DNA from: CADCWK01 sp035944555
GTDB lineage: Bacteria; Chloroflexota; Chloroflexia; Thermomicrobiales; UBA6265
Assembly (NCBI GenBank): GCA_035944555.1
Contig: DASZAY010000012.1
Coordinates: forward strand, 1 to 64,000
Direction of reading: 5' to 3'
Length of the DNA: 64,000 bases
Part shown: one piece after another, positions 25,550 through 34,422 of the stretch
How the letters are laid out: each line of letters begins with the position of its first letter
How positions within the stretch are numbered: the first letter of the stretch is position 1
The notes under the pieces: model-generated
Told to the model about the DNA's origin: nothing
What the model saw: only the letters and a program-made list of their open reading frames with translations
Databases searched by the model: none
Translations under genes and position numbers: made by a program

Positions 25550-27475
25550 TCAGCGGCCGGAACTCGCCCGCAGCCAGACCGCCATCGGTCCGGACTCGCG
25601 ATTGGCCCAGGCGAAGTAGGGGATCGCGGTCAGGGTGACCCGCTCATCGCCGACCCCCGAAGCCCGTTCCGTGGGGGCGTAGAGACTGCCCTCCCAGCCG
25701 GACTCGGCCCCGGCGAACAGGGCGGGAACCTTCAAGGTGGTGATGCCGCCGAGAAGGTCCGGCTGCCACGTCGCCTCGAGGGGAGCCGCCGGGTCGACGA
25801 TCGCCGTTCGGACATCCCGTCCGTCGTTGTCGGTAGCCTCCACGCAGTAGACGAGTGGACCCCGCTGGATCGCCACCCGGCCGAGCAGTTCGGTGACACG
25901 CGGATCGGCGGCGACCGTGCGCACGGGCATCGGCAGCGTCAGGACGACGATGTCCCCCGCCTGCCACTCTCGCTCGACGTGGGCGAAGGACCCCGGCTTG
26001 ACATCTACGTTGACCGGCTCGCCGTTGACCGTGACGGTCGCCGTTTCCGTCATCCAATCCGGGATCCGCAGATGTAGCCCGAAGCTGCCGGCGGTGCCGA
26101 CCGTGATCGTCACGGTGCCGTCCCACGGGTAGCTCGTGCGCTGGGTGAGCTGCACATCACCGCCGGGTCGGGTGATCGTGGCGTCGTTGTCGGAGTAGAT
26201 CGTGACGTAGATCCCGCCAGCGTCGTCGGTCGCGTAGAGGTAGCCCGGCAACTGGGCGAGCGTCCGTGCGACGTTGGGTGGGCAGCAGGCCGTCCCGAAC
26301 CACTCCGATCGCCGGTGGTCGCCGTCGTCCTGCAGTGGGTTCTGGTAGAAGTAGTGGCTGCCGTCCCGGGACAGGCCGGCGAGGACGTTGTTGTAGAGCG
26401 CACGCTCGATCACGTCGACGAAGGCGGGGTCGCCGGTTCGGAGGAACATCCGCCAGCCCCACATCGCGCCGCCGATCGCCGCACAGGTCTCGCTGTAGGC
26501 CGTCTCGTTGGGAAGCTCGAAGTCGGGGCCGAACGCCTCGCCCTCCCAGCGGGCGCCGAGCCCGCCCGTGACGTACATCTTGCGCCGGGTCATGTTGTTC
26601 CAGAGCCGTCCCAGCGCGTCGTCGAGGTTCGCCCCCGGGTCCTCCAGCGCCAGGTCGGTCGCACCGGCCGTGTAGTACACCTGCCGCACCGCGTGCCCGA
26701 CGACCTCTGACACCTCGCGGATCGACGCGTGATCCTGGTGGTACTCGCGGGGGCGGCCGCCGTACGGCTTCGGCAGGCGCTGGTGGCCCCGCGCGTCGAT
26801 GAAGTAGCGGGCCTGGTCGATGTAGCGCTGCTCACCGGTGGTGCGGCCCAGCTCGATCAGGGCCAGCTCGACCTCCTCGTGGCCGTCGGCCCAGAAGCGC
26901 TTGCCCTCCTCCTCCGGACCAAACGTATCGCAGAGGTGATCGGCGAAGCGGCGGGCGACGTCGAGAAAGGTCGTCTTGCCGGTGGCGCGGTAATGGGCCA
27001 CTGCCGCCTGGAACATGTGGCCGGCGCAGTAGGTCTCGTGGAGATCCGGGTTGGTCCACCGCTCGTCGGCCCGGTCGACGGCGAAGTAGCTGTTGACATA
27101 TCCATCCGGGCGCTGGGACTCAGCGATCTCCCGGATTGCGGTATCGAGCAGCGCCTCGAGTTCCGGGTCCGGGTGCGTGGCGAGTGACCACGCAGCCGCC
27201 TCCATCCACTTGTAGAGGTCGCTGTCGTTGAAATACATGCCGACGTAGTCGCCGTCGATCTTGCCGGCGGCGCGGCGGAAGTTGTCGAGTCGGTGGGTGC
27301 GCTCGATCTGCTCGTACTGGGTGGGGATCGAGACGGCGCGGTTGACATCCCGGCGCTCGGCCAGCAGCCCGCCGGTAATCTCCACGGCCGAGACGGCCAC
27401 CGGCCGGAGCGCGGCGCCAGGGCTATGGCTGGTATCGACGATCGGCGTGGTGGATCGGGGGCGGGTCGGGGTCAT
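25550..27475 (-). CDS. GH127 beta-L-arabinofuranosidase (DUF1680)
   Basis: This 641-residue protein has an (alpha/alpha)6 barrel followed by beta-sandwich modules, as in HypBA1-type enzymes. The diagnostic cysteines are present: one in ETCAAIGG and the pair in TACCPPNVART, which with a Glu form the zinc-thiolate active site in the family. YCAGHMFQAAVAHYRATG is the usual barrel segment. It should release L-arabinose from beta-L-arabinofuranosides such as hydroxyproline-linked plant glycans. I chose the ATG after AGGACAACG rather than one seven codons upstream. It is cytoplasmic and sits between transporter and GH2 genes. Confidence 0.9.
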   Translation of the reverse strand: MTPTRPRSTTPIVDTSHSPGAALRPVAVSAVEITGGLLAERRDVNRAVSIPTQYEQIERTHRLDNFRRAAGKIDGDYVGMYFNDSDLYKWMEAAAWSLATHPDPELEALLDTAIREIAESQRPDGYVNSYFAVDRADERWTNPDLHETYCAGHMFQAAVAHYRATGKTTFLDVARRFADHLCDTFGPEEEGKRFWADGHEEVELALIELGRTTGEQRYIDQARYFIDARGHQRLPKPYGGRPREYHQDHASIREVSEVVGHAVRQVYYTAGATDLALEDPGANLDDALGRLWNNMTRRKMYVTGGLGARWEGEAFGPDFELPNETAYSETCAAIGGAMWGWRMFLRTGDPAFVDVIERALYNNVLAGLSRDGSHYFYQNPLQDDGDHRRSEWFGTACCPPNVARTLAQLPGYLYATDDAGGIYVTIYSDNDATITRPGGDVQLTQRTSYPWDGTVTITVGTAGSFGLHLRIPDWMTETATVTVNGEPVNVDVKPGSFAHVEREWQAGDIVVLTLPMPVRTVAADPRVTELLGRVAIQRGPLVYCVEATDNDGRDVRTAIVDPAAPLEATWQPDLLGGITTLKVPALFAGAESGWEGSLYAPTERASGVGDERVTLTAIPYFAWANRESGPMAVWLRASSGR

Positions 27476-27621
27476 CGTTGTCCTGTGTCCTTCCATGGCG
27501 CGGCGTCGCGGCCGCCTGGTGGTGACGAGATCGACCCGGGCAGGAGGGGCGACGCGAGGTGCGTGGCGTCATGGCCGCGGCACCGTACCGGTCCCGGCCA
27601 TGACACGCATCAGCCGGTCCG

Positions 27622-28512
27622 TCAGCCCTTGATTCCGGTCAGCGTGATGCCTTCGACGAAGTAGCGCTGGGCGAGAAAGAACAGCACGACGATCGGCAGG
27701 ACCACGGCCGTCGAGGCCGCCATCAACTGGTCCCACTGGGCGGTGTAGGCAGAGCTGAACGATCGCAGTCCGATCGCCAGCGTGTACTGGCTCTCGTTGC
27801 CGAGGTAGATCAGCGGGCCGAGGAAATCGTTCCAGACCGAGATGAACGTGAAGATGGTAACCACGATTAGCGCCGGCTTGGACAGCGGCAGGATGATTTT
27901 CACCAGCACCCCGAAGGGCGTCGCGCCATCGAGATAGGCCGCCTCGTCCAGGTCGCGCGGGATCGTCATAAAGAACTGGCGCAGCAGGAAGATGTTGAAG
28001 ATGCCACCGCCGAACCAGGCCGGCACGACCAAGGGCGCGATGGTGCCCAGTCCGCCCAGCTTCTGCCAGAGGATGAACGTCGGGATCAGGGTGGCGGCGT
28101 AGGGCAGCATCAGGCCGGACAGCAGGATGCCGAAGACCAGGTTCCGGCCCCGCCAGCGCAGCCGGGCAAAGGCGAACGCCGACATCGTGGACGTGATCAG
28201 CGTCCCGAGGATGACCAGGACCTCGATCCGCATGGTGTTGAGGAAGTAGCGGTCGAAGGGGACAGCAGTCAGGGCTTCCGGGTAGTTGTCCCACCGGACC
28301 GGGTCAGGAATCCACTCGATCGGGAAGCTGAAGATCTGGGCCGGACCCATCAGCGACGAGCGGATCAGCCAGGCGAACGGCAGCAGCGTCACGACCGATC
28401 CGATGATCAGCAGCAGGTAGATCGAGATCCGCCCGGCCAGCCGCCGGACGCGGTGCCGACCTGACCGCCCCAGCGGGACGACGATCCCGCCGCCTGTCCT
28501 CAAGGAGGTCAT
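27622..28512 (-). CDS. Sugar ABC transporter permease (MalG/AraQ type)
   Basis: This 296-residue permease has about six membrane helices and the EAA loop EAAYLDGATPFGVLVKIILPLSKP that contacts the ATPase. It ends in YFVEGITLTGIKG, the typical MalG-type C terminus. The start ATG overlaps the stop of the upstream permease (ATGA). No ATPase gene is in this operon, so a shared MsmK-like ATPase encoded elsewhere is expected, as is common for CUT1 importers. Confidence 0.92.
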   Translation of the reverse strand: MTSLRTGGGIVVPLGRSGRHRVRRLAGRISIYLLLIIGSVVTLLPFAWLIRSSLMGPAQIFSFPIEWIPDPVRWDNYPEALTAVPFDRYFLNTMRIEVLVILGTLITSTMSAFAFARLRWRGRNLVFGILLSGLMLPYAATLIPTFILWQKLGGLGTIAPLVVPAWFGGGIFNIFLLRQFFMTIPRDLDEAAYLDGATPFGVLVKIILPLSKPALIVVTIFTFISVWNDFLGPLIYLGNESQYTLAIGLRSFSSAYTAQWDQLMAASTAVVLPIVVLFFLAQRYFVEGITLTGIKG

Positions 28513-29441
28513 GAGGCGTTGTTCCCTTCGTAGTAGACCCACGAGCGGGCACTCCGGAAGATCAGGACGGTGAACAGCAGGATCACGAGGAACAGTACCC
28601 ACGACAGGGCCGAGGCGTAGCCCATCCGGCTCTCCGTGAACGCCGTGCGGTAGAGATAGAAGACATAGAACAGGCTGGCGTTGTTCGGTCCGCCATTGGT
28701 CATCGCGTAGGCCTCGGCGAAGGCCTGGAACGACCCAATCATGCCCAAGACGAGGTTGAAGAAGATGGTCGGCGTCATCATCGGGATGGTGACGTGGCGC
28801 AGCTTGTCGAGGAGCCCGCCGCCATCGACCTCGACCGCCTCGTAGAGATGCGCGGGGACGCCCTGCAGCCCGGCGAGAAAGATCACCGTCGCGTTGCCGA
28901 AGCCCCAGACCGCCATCAGGATCAGGGATGGGATGACGGTCCGCTCGTCATAGAGCCACATCGACGTTGGCAGGCCGAGCTGCTCCAGGCTGGTGTTGAA
29001 CAGCCCGAAATCCGGGTTGAACAACCATGTCCAGAGGATGGTGTTGGCGATCAGCGGCACCAGAACGGGCAGGTAGAAGATGGTCCGGAAGATCGCCTTG
29101 CCGCGGACGTCGGCGTTGAGCAGCAGCGCCGCCGCGAAGGCGACGAGGAGCAGCAGCGGGACGCTGGCAAACGTGTAGTAGAGCGTGACCCAGAGCGATT
29201 TGAAGAACAGCGGGTCCTCGGTCAGCATCTCGCGGTAGTTGTCGAGGCCGACGAACGAGGCGTCGCCGTAGATGTTCCAGTCCGTCAGGCTGATCCAGCC
29301 GGACGCGACCATCGGCCCGATGGTGAAGATGATGAAGCCGAGCATCGCCGGCAGGCCGAGCAGCAGCCCCCAGCGTTGCTCCATCCGCTCCATGCCGGAG
29401 CGGGCTCGCGGCGTCGTGATTCCCTGGGTCCGCACCGTCAC
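28509..29441 (-). CDS. Sugar ABC transporter permease (MalF/UgpA type)
   Basis: This 310-residue permease has six predicted membrane helices and the EAA loop EAVEVDGGGLLDKLRHVTIPMMTP. It pairs with the downstream MalG-type permease. The frame starts with GTG-ACG-GTG after GGAGGGTC; the second GTG, two codons in, has the better spacing, so the start is uncertain by two residues. A 21-base stem hairpin separates it from the binding-protein gene upstream. Confidence 0.92.
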   Translation of the reverse strand: MTVRTQGITTPRARSGMERMEQRWGLLLGLPAMLGFIIFTIGPMVASGWISLTDWNIYGDASFVGLDNYREMLTEDPLFFKSLWVTLYYTFASVPLLLLVAFAAALLLNADVRGKAIFRTIFYLPVLVPLIANTILWTWLFNPDFGLFNTSLEQLGLPTSMWLYDERTVIPSLILMAVWGFGNATVIFLAGLQGVPAHLYEAVEVDGGGLLDKLRHVTIPMMTPTIFFNLVLGMIGSFQAFAEAYAMTNGGPNNASLFYVFYLYRTAFTESRMGYASALSWVLFLVILLFTVLIFRSARSWVYYEGNNAS

Positions 29442-29471
29442 GACCCTCCGGTCTGGCAGGTTCCGGTCGAA

Positions 29472-29516
29472 GGGGCGGGCAGGAGGGACGTCGCCGACGT
29501 CCCTCCTGCCCGCCCC
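29472..29516 (-). terminator. Strong intercistronic hairpin between sugar-binding protein and permease genes
   Basis: A perfect 21-base stem with a GCC loop and no T tract lies between two co-directional genes of one transporter operon. Such hairpins usually cap and stabilise the upstream mRNA or partly terminate, so that binding protein is made in excess over permease. Confidence 0.7.
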
Positions 29517-29525
29517 GGGATGGCC

Positions 29526-30899
29526 TTACTCGCTCGGGTAGCGGCCGGTCAGCATCCCCTGGATCTCCGGGGCGATCTCGTTGAGGACGTCGGCGGCCGG
29601 TCGGCTCCCGTCCCAGACCTGGTCCAGCGCCGCGTTGAGCCGGGACTGGATCGCCGGGAAGCCCTTGATGGTGATTGGCCCGGGGACCGAGTTGTTGAAG
29701 ACATAGTCGACGGCGGCCGTCCGGTATTCGGGCGGGTGGCTGTCGTTGTCGATCCATGACGCGATCAGGGCATCGTCGGTGTAGTACGCCGTCTCGTTCG
29801 GCATCCAGAGCCCGGACGTCATGAGCGACATGATCTGGTCGGTCTTGTTCAGGAAGGTGTGGAACGCCAGCGCCTGGTCGACGATCTGGGTCTGGGCGTT
29901 GATCACGGTCGTCGCGCCGACGATCACCGTGGTCGGCGTGCCGAGCGATGGCAATACGCCGATCGCCAGCGGGACCTCCGCCTCGTTCATGTCCAGCAGG
30001 GACCACTGGCCATCGATCGTCATCGCGACGCGACGGGTGAGGAGCTGCTGGGCCGAGGCGGGCAGTCCCTCGGACGCGGTCGGCGTCGGGGCGACGTGGT
30101 GGACGAAGACGAGGTCCTGCATCTTCTGGAAGACGTCGATCGCCTCCGGGCTGTTCAGCGTGTACGTCATACCGGCTTCGTCGGTGAGGTCAGCACCGGC
30201 GCTGCGGATCAGCGGGTACCAGCTCAGCCACCAGGTCGGGAACGTGATGCCGTACTGCTGGATCGACTCGGGGTCGAACTCGGGGTCGGCTGCCGTCCGG
30301 CCGGAGCGGTCCTTGGTCATGGCCTTGGCCGTCTCGACGAACTGGTCCCAGTTCCACGCGGTATCGGCGGTGGTCGGGGGCAGGGCGACGCCGTCCTGCT
30401 CGAACATGTCGCGGTTGGCGAAGATCAGGCTGGTCTCGACGCCGGTCATCGGGCCGACGAGCTTGCCAGGGGCGGAGAAGAACTTGGCCTGCGGGATCAC
30501 GCCGGCGTACTGATCGGCGTAGGGGCTGAGGTCGAGGGCGATGCCCTGCTCGCTCCACTCCATCGCCCGGGCCTCGTTGATCTGGAAGACGTCAGGCAGC
30601 TCTCCGGCCGCGACCTGGGTGTTGAGGCGGGTGTTGTAGGCGTCGTCGGTGTCGGCGATGTGCTGCTGGTCGATCCGGATGGTTGGGTTGGCCTCCATGT
30701 AGGCCTCGCAGACGGCGGTAATCGCGTCCTTCTCGGCCAGGCTACCCCAGTGCTGGTAGCGGATCGTCACGTCCTGGGCACCGGCCGGGCGCGGCGAACG
30801 GCCAAGGCCGGCGAGGGCCAGGCTAGCGGCGATCGACGCCATCCCGGCTGTCCGCCGGGAGAATCGCACGGTCGAGGTCGAAGGCTCGTCGGAACGCAT
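29526..30899 (-). CDS. Sugar ABC transporter substrate-binding protein
   Basis: This 457-residue family 1 extracellular solute-binding protein has a twin-arginine-like signal (RFSRRTAGMASIAASLALAGLG) ending near AGAQD, then VTIRYQHWGSLAEKDAITAVCEAYMEANPTI, the typical first lobe. ELPDVFQINEARAMEW and the WSLLDMNEAEVPLAIGVLPSLG loop also fit CUT1 binding proteins. The start ATG follows CAAGGAGCACGCCG. It is the first gene of the operon behind a good promoter and opposite the LacI regulator. The ligand is probably an arabinose-containing oligosaccharide, judging by GH127. Confidence 0.9.
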   Translation of the reverse strand: MRSDEPSTSTVRFSRRTAGMASIAASLALAGLGRSPRPAGAQDVTIRYQHWGSLAEKDAITAVCEAYMEANPTIRIDQQHIADTDDAYNTRLNTQVAAGELPDVFQINEARAMEWSEQGIALDLSPYADQYAGVIPQAKFFSAPGKLVGPMTGVETSLIFANRDMFEQDGVALPPTTADTAWNWDQFVETAKAMTKDRSGRTAADPEFDPESIQQYGITFPTWWLSWYPLIRSAGADLTDEAGMTYTLNSPEAIDVFQKMQDLVFVHHVAPTPTASEGLPASAQQLLTRRVAMTIDGQWSLLDMNEAEVPLAIGVLPSLGTPTTVIVGATTVINAQTQIVDQALAFHTFLNKTDQIMSLMTSGLWMPNETAYYTDDALIASWIDNDSHPPEYRTAAVDYVFNNSVPGPITIKGFPAIQSRLNAALDQVWDGSRPAADVLNEIAPEIQGMLTGRYPSE

Positions 30900-31043
30900 C
30901 GGCGTGCTCCTTGTCGTCGGCTTCTGAGCCGCGGTCGTCAGCGATCCGCTGACGGGATCGGACGGGCCGGGCGCGGGGAGGTAGTCCCGACGGGGTCGTC
31001 GTGGGGGCCATCCCCGGTGCCGACCCACCCTTGGGCCGGTTCC

Positions 31044-31058
31044 GGCAACTATGTTTCC
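31044..31058. promoter_or_regulatory. Candidate LacI-family operator (GGCAAC-TAT-GTTTCC)
   Basis: An imperfect 15-base palindrome (one mismatch between half-sites) begins about five bases downstream of the predicted transcription start of the transporter operon, a position where bound repressor would block it. The odd-length centre is unusual for LacI operators. Confidence 0.3.
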
Positions 31059-31069
31059 ATCCTGGCGGT

Positions 31070-31099
31070 ATGCTATCCATCGTCGTCACGCGATGTCAA
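31070..31099 (-). promoter_or_regulatory. Promoter of the sugar-transporter operon (TTGACA-18-TAGCAT)
   Basis: On the minus strand a perfect -35 TTGACA (31094-31099) is followed after 18 bases by TAGCAT (31070-31075). It points into the binding-protein gene, leaving a leader of roughly 165 bases. The 302-base divergent gap to the LacI gene shows no other clear element. Confidence 0.6.
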
Positions 31100-31201
31100 G
31101 AGCCGTTGACGCATTCGGCCGACGCGGACTCGACGAGGGCCACCCGGCGGCTGGTCCTCCCGGGCACGAGCCGTGTCACAGATGAACGTGGGAGTCAGGG
31201 A

Positions 31202-32254
31202 ATGGGCGGGACCGGAGAAACCGACGTGCGGCGACCGCTCCGTCGCCCGACCATCCGCGACGTCGCGGAACTGGCGGGGGTATCCCCCGGGACCGCCTCG
31301 AAGGCCCTCAGCGGCGCGGCCCGCCTGCGACCCGAGACGACCGAGCGAGTCCGCCGGGCGGCGGACGAGCTCGACTTCCGCCGCAATGACCTGATGCTCA
31401 GTCTCCAGCGTGGCCGGACCTATACCGTCGGCTTCGTCACCCGGGACCTGGACGGCCGGTTCACCATGCCGATCCTGTCGGGACTGGAATCCGTGCTGGA
31501 TGGCGCGGGATACCTCACCTACATCGCCCGGCTGACCGGGGTGCCTGCGCAGGAGGACCGGGTCATCAAGGCTTTGCTCGCCAAGCAGATTGACGGTCTG
31601 ATCTTCGGCCGGGTCCGGATCGACCCGGGTCCGCCGATTGACGTCGGCAAGTTCCACGTACCGATCGTCTACGCCAACGCCCAGGTGACGGACCCGTCGG
31701 CGTTCTCGATCATCCCGGACGACGCCCAGGGCGCACGGGAGGGTGTCGAACACCTCGTCGGGATGGGACGACGGGAAATCGCGATCATCGGCGGGTTCGA
31801 GGACTGGGTGGCGACCGGCCTTCGGACGGGCGAGGCGATCGCCGTGCTGCGTGAGCATGGGCTCACCGTCCGCCCATCCCGCATTACCTACGGCGACTGG
31901 TCGGAGGACTATGGCTATCACACGATCCGCCGGTTATTGGCCGACGACCCCGGCATCGACGGCGTATTCTGCGGCAGCGACCACATCGCTCGCGGGGTCG
32001 TCGATGCGCTGCGGACAGACGGGTACGGCATCCCCGGAGACGTCGCGGTGGTCGGCTTCGACAACTACCCGGGGATGTCGGCCTACAGCCATCCGCCGAT
32101 CACGTCCGTCGACCTGAACATGGAGACTGTCGGTCGGCTCGCCGCCGAGAACCTGCTTGCCATGATCGGCGGCGAACACCGGGCCGGGCCGTTCCGGATT
32201 CCCTGTACGCTCGTGCCCCGGGAATCCACGGTCGGCGCGGTCGCTCGGCGCTGA
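31202..32254 (+). CDS. LacI-family transcriptional regulator
   Basis: The 350-residue protein has an N-terminal LacI helix-turn-helix (about residues 16-62, TIRDVAELAGVSPGTASKALSG), then the hinge helix and a periplasmic-binding-protein-like ligand domain (IGFVTRDLDG-like start, VVGFDNYPGMSAYSHPPITSVDLNMETVG end). It is divergent from the sugar ABC/GH127/GH2 operon, which it most likely represses until a sugar ligand binds. The ATG has GGGAGTCAGGGA upstream. Its stop lies two bases from the mutarotase-like gene, which runs toward it. Confidence 0.92.
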   Translation: MGGTGETDVRRPLRRPTIRDVAELAGVSPGTASKALSGAARLRPETTERVRRAADELDFRRNDLMLSLQRGRTYTVGFVTRDLDGRFTMPILSGLESVLDGAGYLTYIARLTGVPAQEDRVIKALLAKQIDGLIFGRVRIDPGPPIDVGKFHVPIVYANAQVTDPSAFSIIPDDAQGAREGVEHLVGMGRREIAIIGGFEDWVATGLRTGEAIAVLREHGLTVRPSRITYGDWSEDYGYHTIRRLLADDPGIDGVFCGSDHIARGVVDALRTDGYGIPGDVAVVGFDNYPGMSAYSHPPITSVDLNMETVGRLAAENLLAMIGGEHRAGPFRIPCTLVPRESTVGAVARR

Positions 32255-32256
32255 CG

Positions 32257-33330
32257 TCAGCGCTCGCCGGCCGGGTAGACTTCGAACTCCAGCCAGTGCG
32301 TCCGCTCACCGCGGGGCGGCAGGGTGAGGGCCGTGCCATTGTCGATCGCACCCGGCAGGGCACTGGGCGACCAGCTCGTCGCGGGCTCCAGCCCGATGTT
32401 GTAGTGACGTCCCCAGGCGAAGTAGCCAGCCCCGGCACCGTACTCGTGCCAGTGCCAGAGATACGGCATGGTGCTGCCGTCCCAGCGCACCTCGGCGCCC
32501 GCGCCGTGGCGATCGCTCTCGACCCGGTACCAGGCATCGGCGTCGAAGCCGGTGTGGTAGCACATCTCGCCCGGTGAGCCGGGCGGCGGGACGATCGAGA
32601 GATCCGCCATCCCCTCGGCATCAGCCGGGGCTCCGGGGTTGGCCGGGAGCTGGGGCCACGATCCCTCGGTGCCCGCCGGCAACCAGGCGTCGTTGCGGCT
32701 TTCGCCGGGGTGAACGAAGGTCCGGACGCCGTCCGGCAGGGTGATCCGGACACCGGGGTGGAGGAAGGGCTGCCCGAACGTGACATGGTGCCCCCACATC
32801 GCGTGGAGCTCGACGTCGCTCTCGTTGACTGCCCGGCCGTCGAACCGGAACGTCGCGCCATCTCCCCGCAGCGACACGGTCCGCTCTAGCAGGAACGGCA
32901 TCTTCGGGGTCCGGACCGAGAAGCGAACCGCCACGGCCTCCGGGTTGTCCTCGACGATGGTGACGTCCCAGGGCAGGGTCGGCGCCTCGCCGTGCTGCCC
33001 GAACTGGGCACCGCCAACCGTTGCCGGCACGCCCATGTTGGGGAAGGGCTCCTGCCAGCCGCCGGCGTAGTAGTCGTGGAAGGTCGCCGAGAGGTCGGGA
33101 GATGAGTTGGCCCACGCGCGCGGGTCCTTGACCCCGCCCGCCGTCAGCCAGGCGAAATCGAGGTCCTGTGGCTTGTACAGCAGCTCGACGAGGTCCGCGC
33201 CCCGGTCGAGCAGGAACGTGATCCGGAGCGACCGGTTCTCGAGCGTGATCGTCCGGAGGCCCTGGGTCGACCCCTCGTGGATCCGGCAGCCCCAGTTCCG
33301 CTGCGGTCGCCATCGTCCCGTCAGCACCAT
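32257..33330 (-). CDS. Aldose 1-epimerase-like / DUF4432-type galactose-mutarotase-fold protein
   Basis: The 357-residue protein looks like a galactose-mutarotase-type beta-sandwich. ITFLLDRGADLVELLYKPQDLDFAW is the typical opening, HAMWGHHVTFGQPFL supplies the conserved His region, and LWHWHEYGAGAGYFAWGRHYNIGLEPATS the late active-site strand. It may interconvert sugar anomers or aldoses. The ATG follows GGGAGACGAGCG. It converges on the LacI gene with only two bases between, placing it in the sugar locus. Confidence 0.75.
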   Translation of the reverse strand: MVLTGRWRPQRNWGCRIHEGSTQGLRTITLENRSLRITFLLDRGADLVELLYKPQDLDFAWLTAGGVKDPRAWANSSPDLSATFHDYYAGGWQEPFPNMGVPATVGGAQFGQHGEAPTLPWDVTIVEDNPEAVAVRFSVRTPKMPFLLERTVSLRGDGATFRFDGRAVNESDVELHAMWGHHVTFGQPFLHPGVRITLPDGVRTFVHPGESRNDAWLPAGTEGSWPQLPANPGAPADAEGMADLSIVPPPGSPGEMCYHTGFDADAWYRVESDRHGAGAEVRWDGSTMPYLWHWHEYGAGAGYFAWGRHYNIGLEPATSWSPSALPGAIDNGTALTLPPRGERTHWLEFEVYPAGER

Positions 33331-33514
33331 CGCTCGTCTCCCTCTCATCCCGGCTCGTCGCGCCACCATCGCGGTCCTGTACCGGACCGCCCTTCGCCGC
33401 ACGGCAGCATATCAGCGCCCGCGTCGGGTGGCGGGGTGGTGCCATACTTCAATAAGCGCGGGTGGCTGCCCGGATGTTGATGGGCAGCGCCGCGCCGGAG
33501 AGGAACCGTACGGT

Positions 33515-34288
33515 ATGGTCTTGCCCGGCTACGCCGATTCCGTGGATGTCCTGGGGTATCTGATCGAGCGGTGCAACGACTGCGAGCAGCGGTCGGTGTT
33601 CACCGTGCTCGAAGCTCGTCGCCGCCTGACATTGGCGATGATTCCGACCCCGGTCAATATCAACCAGCAGCGCGTGATGGAGTGCCGGACCTGCGGCGCC
33701 CGGTTCGGCATCCCGCGATCCTGGGGGACGGACCTGTCTGATCGTTTGATGACGCAGGGCCAGCTCGCGGCCAGGATCCGCGAATTGAACGCCCAGACTA
33801 CCGCCGGGATGGCGGCCCAGTTCCAGCAGCAGATGGGCGCCCAACAGGGCGGGGGCAACGGTCGCCGGACGGCCTACCAGGTGCTCCAGGTCGATCCGTC
33901 GGCGGACCAGGACGTGATCGAGGCGGCCTTCAAGCGGCTGGCCCTCAAGGCCCACCCCGACCGCAACGAGGGACCCGAGGCGCAGCACCGGATGCGGGAG
34001 CTGACGGCTGCCCGGGATCTCCTCGGCAACCCGGTGCGACGGCAGCAGTACGACCGCTCGATCGGGATCGTACGACCCGCCAGCGCCTATCAGCCGGACG
34101 ACGTCCCGAAGTCCCGCCCGTCCCCCGGCCAGGACCAGGCCCGGCGGGATCCGGCTCCCCAACGGCCGGCGGCGCGCCAGCCAGCTCATCCGGACCGGGA
34201 CCAGCCGAAGACCCGGGCGGACAGCCGGCCGGTCGCTCTTCCGCCGCCGGGTCCGCGCCCGAAGGGGATTCGAGCCGACGAGGTGTGA
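33515..34288 (+). CDS. Zinc-ribbon J-domain protein
   Basis: The 257-residue protein has a four-Cys zinc-ribbon-like N-terminal module (Cys20/23 and Cys57/60) and a short Gln-rich helical link. The J-domain (about 118-182) has HPD at 147-149 (LKAHPDRNEG). The tail is disordered and Pro/Arg/Gln-rich. It lacks the rest of DnaJ, so it is a specialised Hsp70 co-chaperone whose ribbon may bind a client or RNA. The ATG follows GGAGAGGAACCGTACGGT. No operon partner is evident. Confidence 0.78.
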   Translation: MVLPGYADSVDVLGYLIERCNDCEQRSVFTVLEARRRLTLAMIPTPVNINQQRVMECRTCGARFGIPRSWGTDLSDRLMTQGQLAARIRELNAQTTAGMAAQFQQQMGAQQGGGNGRRTAYQVLQVDPSADQDVIEAAFKRLALKAHPDRNEGPEAQHRMRELTAARDLLGNPVRRQQYDRSIGIVRPASAYQPDDVPKSRPSPGQDQARRDPAPQRPAARQPAHPDRDQPKTRADSRPVALPPPGPRPKGIRADEV

Positions 34289-34384
34289 CGGTGATGGACA
34301 CCTCTCCCCGCGGCACCATGACCGGGAGCCCTGCTGACGCGTAGGTCTTTCGGTAAATGGCCACCTCGCGTGTGTCGGCGGCAA

Positions 34385-34404
34385 CCCCCTATCTGGTCAG
34401 GGGG
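34385..34404. terminator. Weak hairpin between convergent genes
   Basis: CCCCCT and AGGGGG are separated by an eight-base loop, with no T tract. It is the only hairpin I see in the 134-base convergent gap. Confidence 0.25.
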
Positions 34405-34422
34405 GCGGATCATTGTGCCCGG

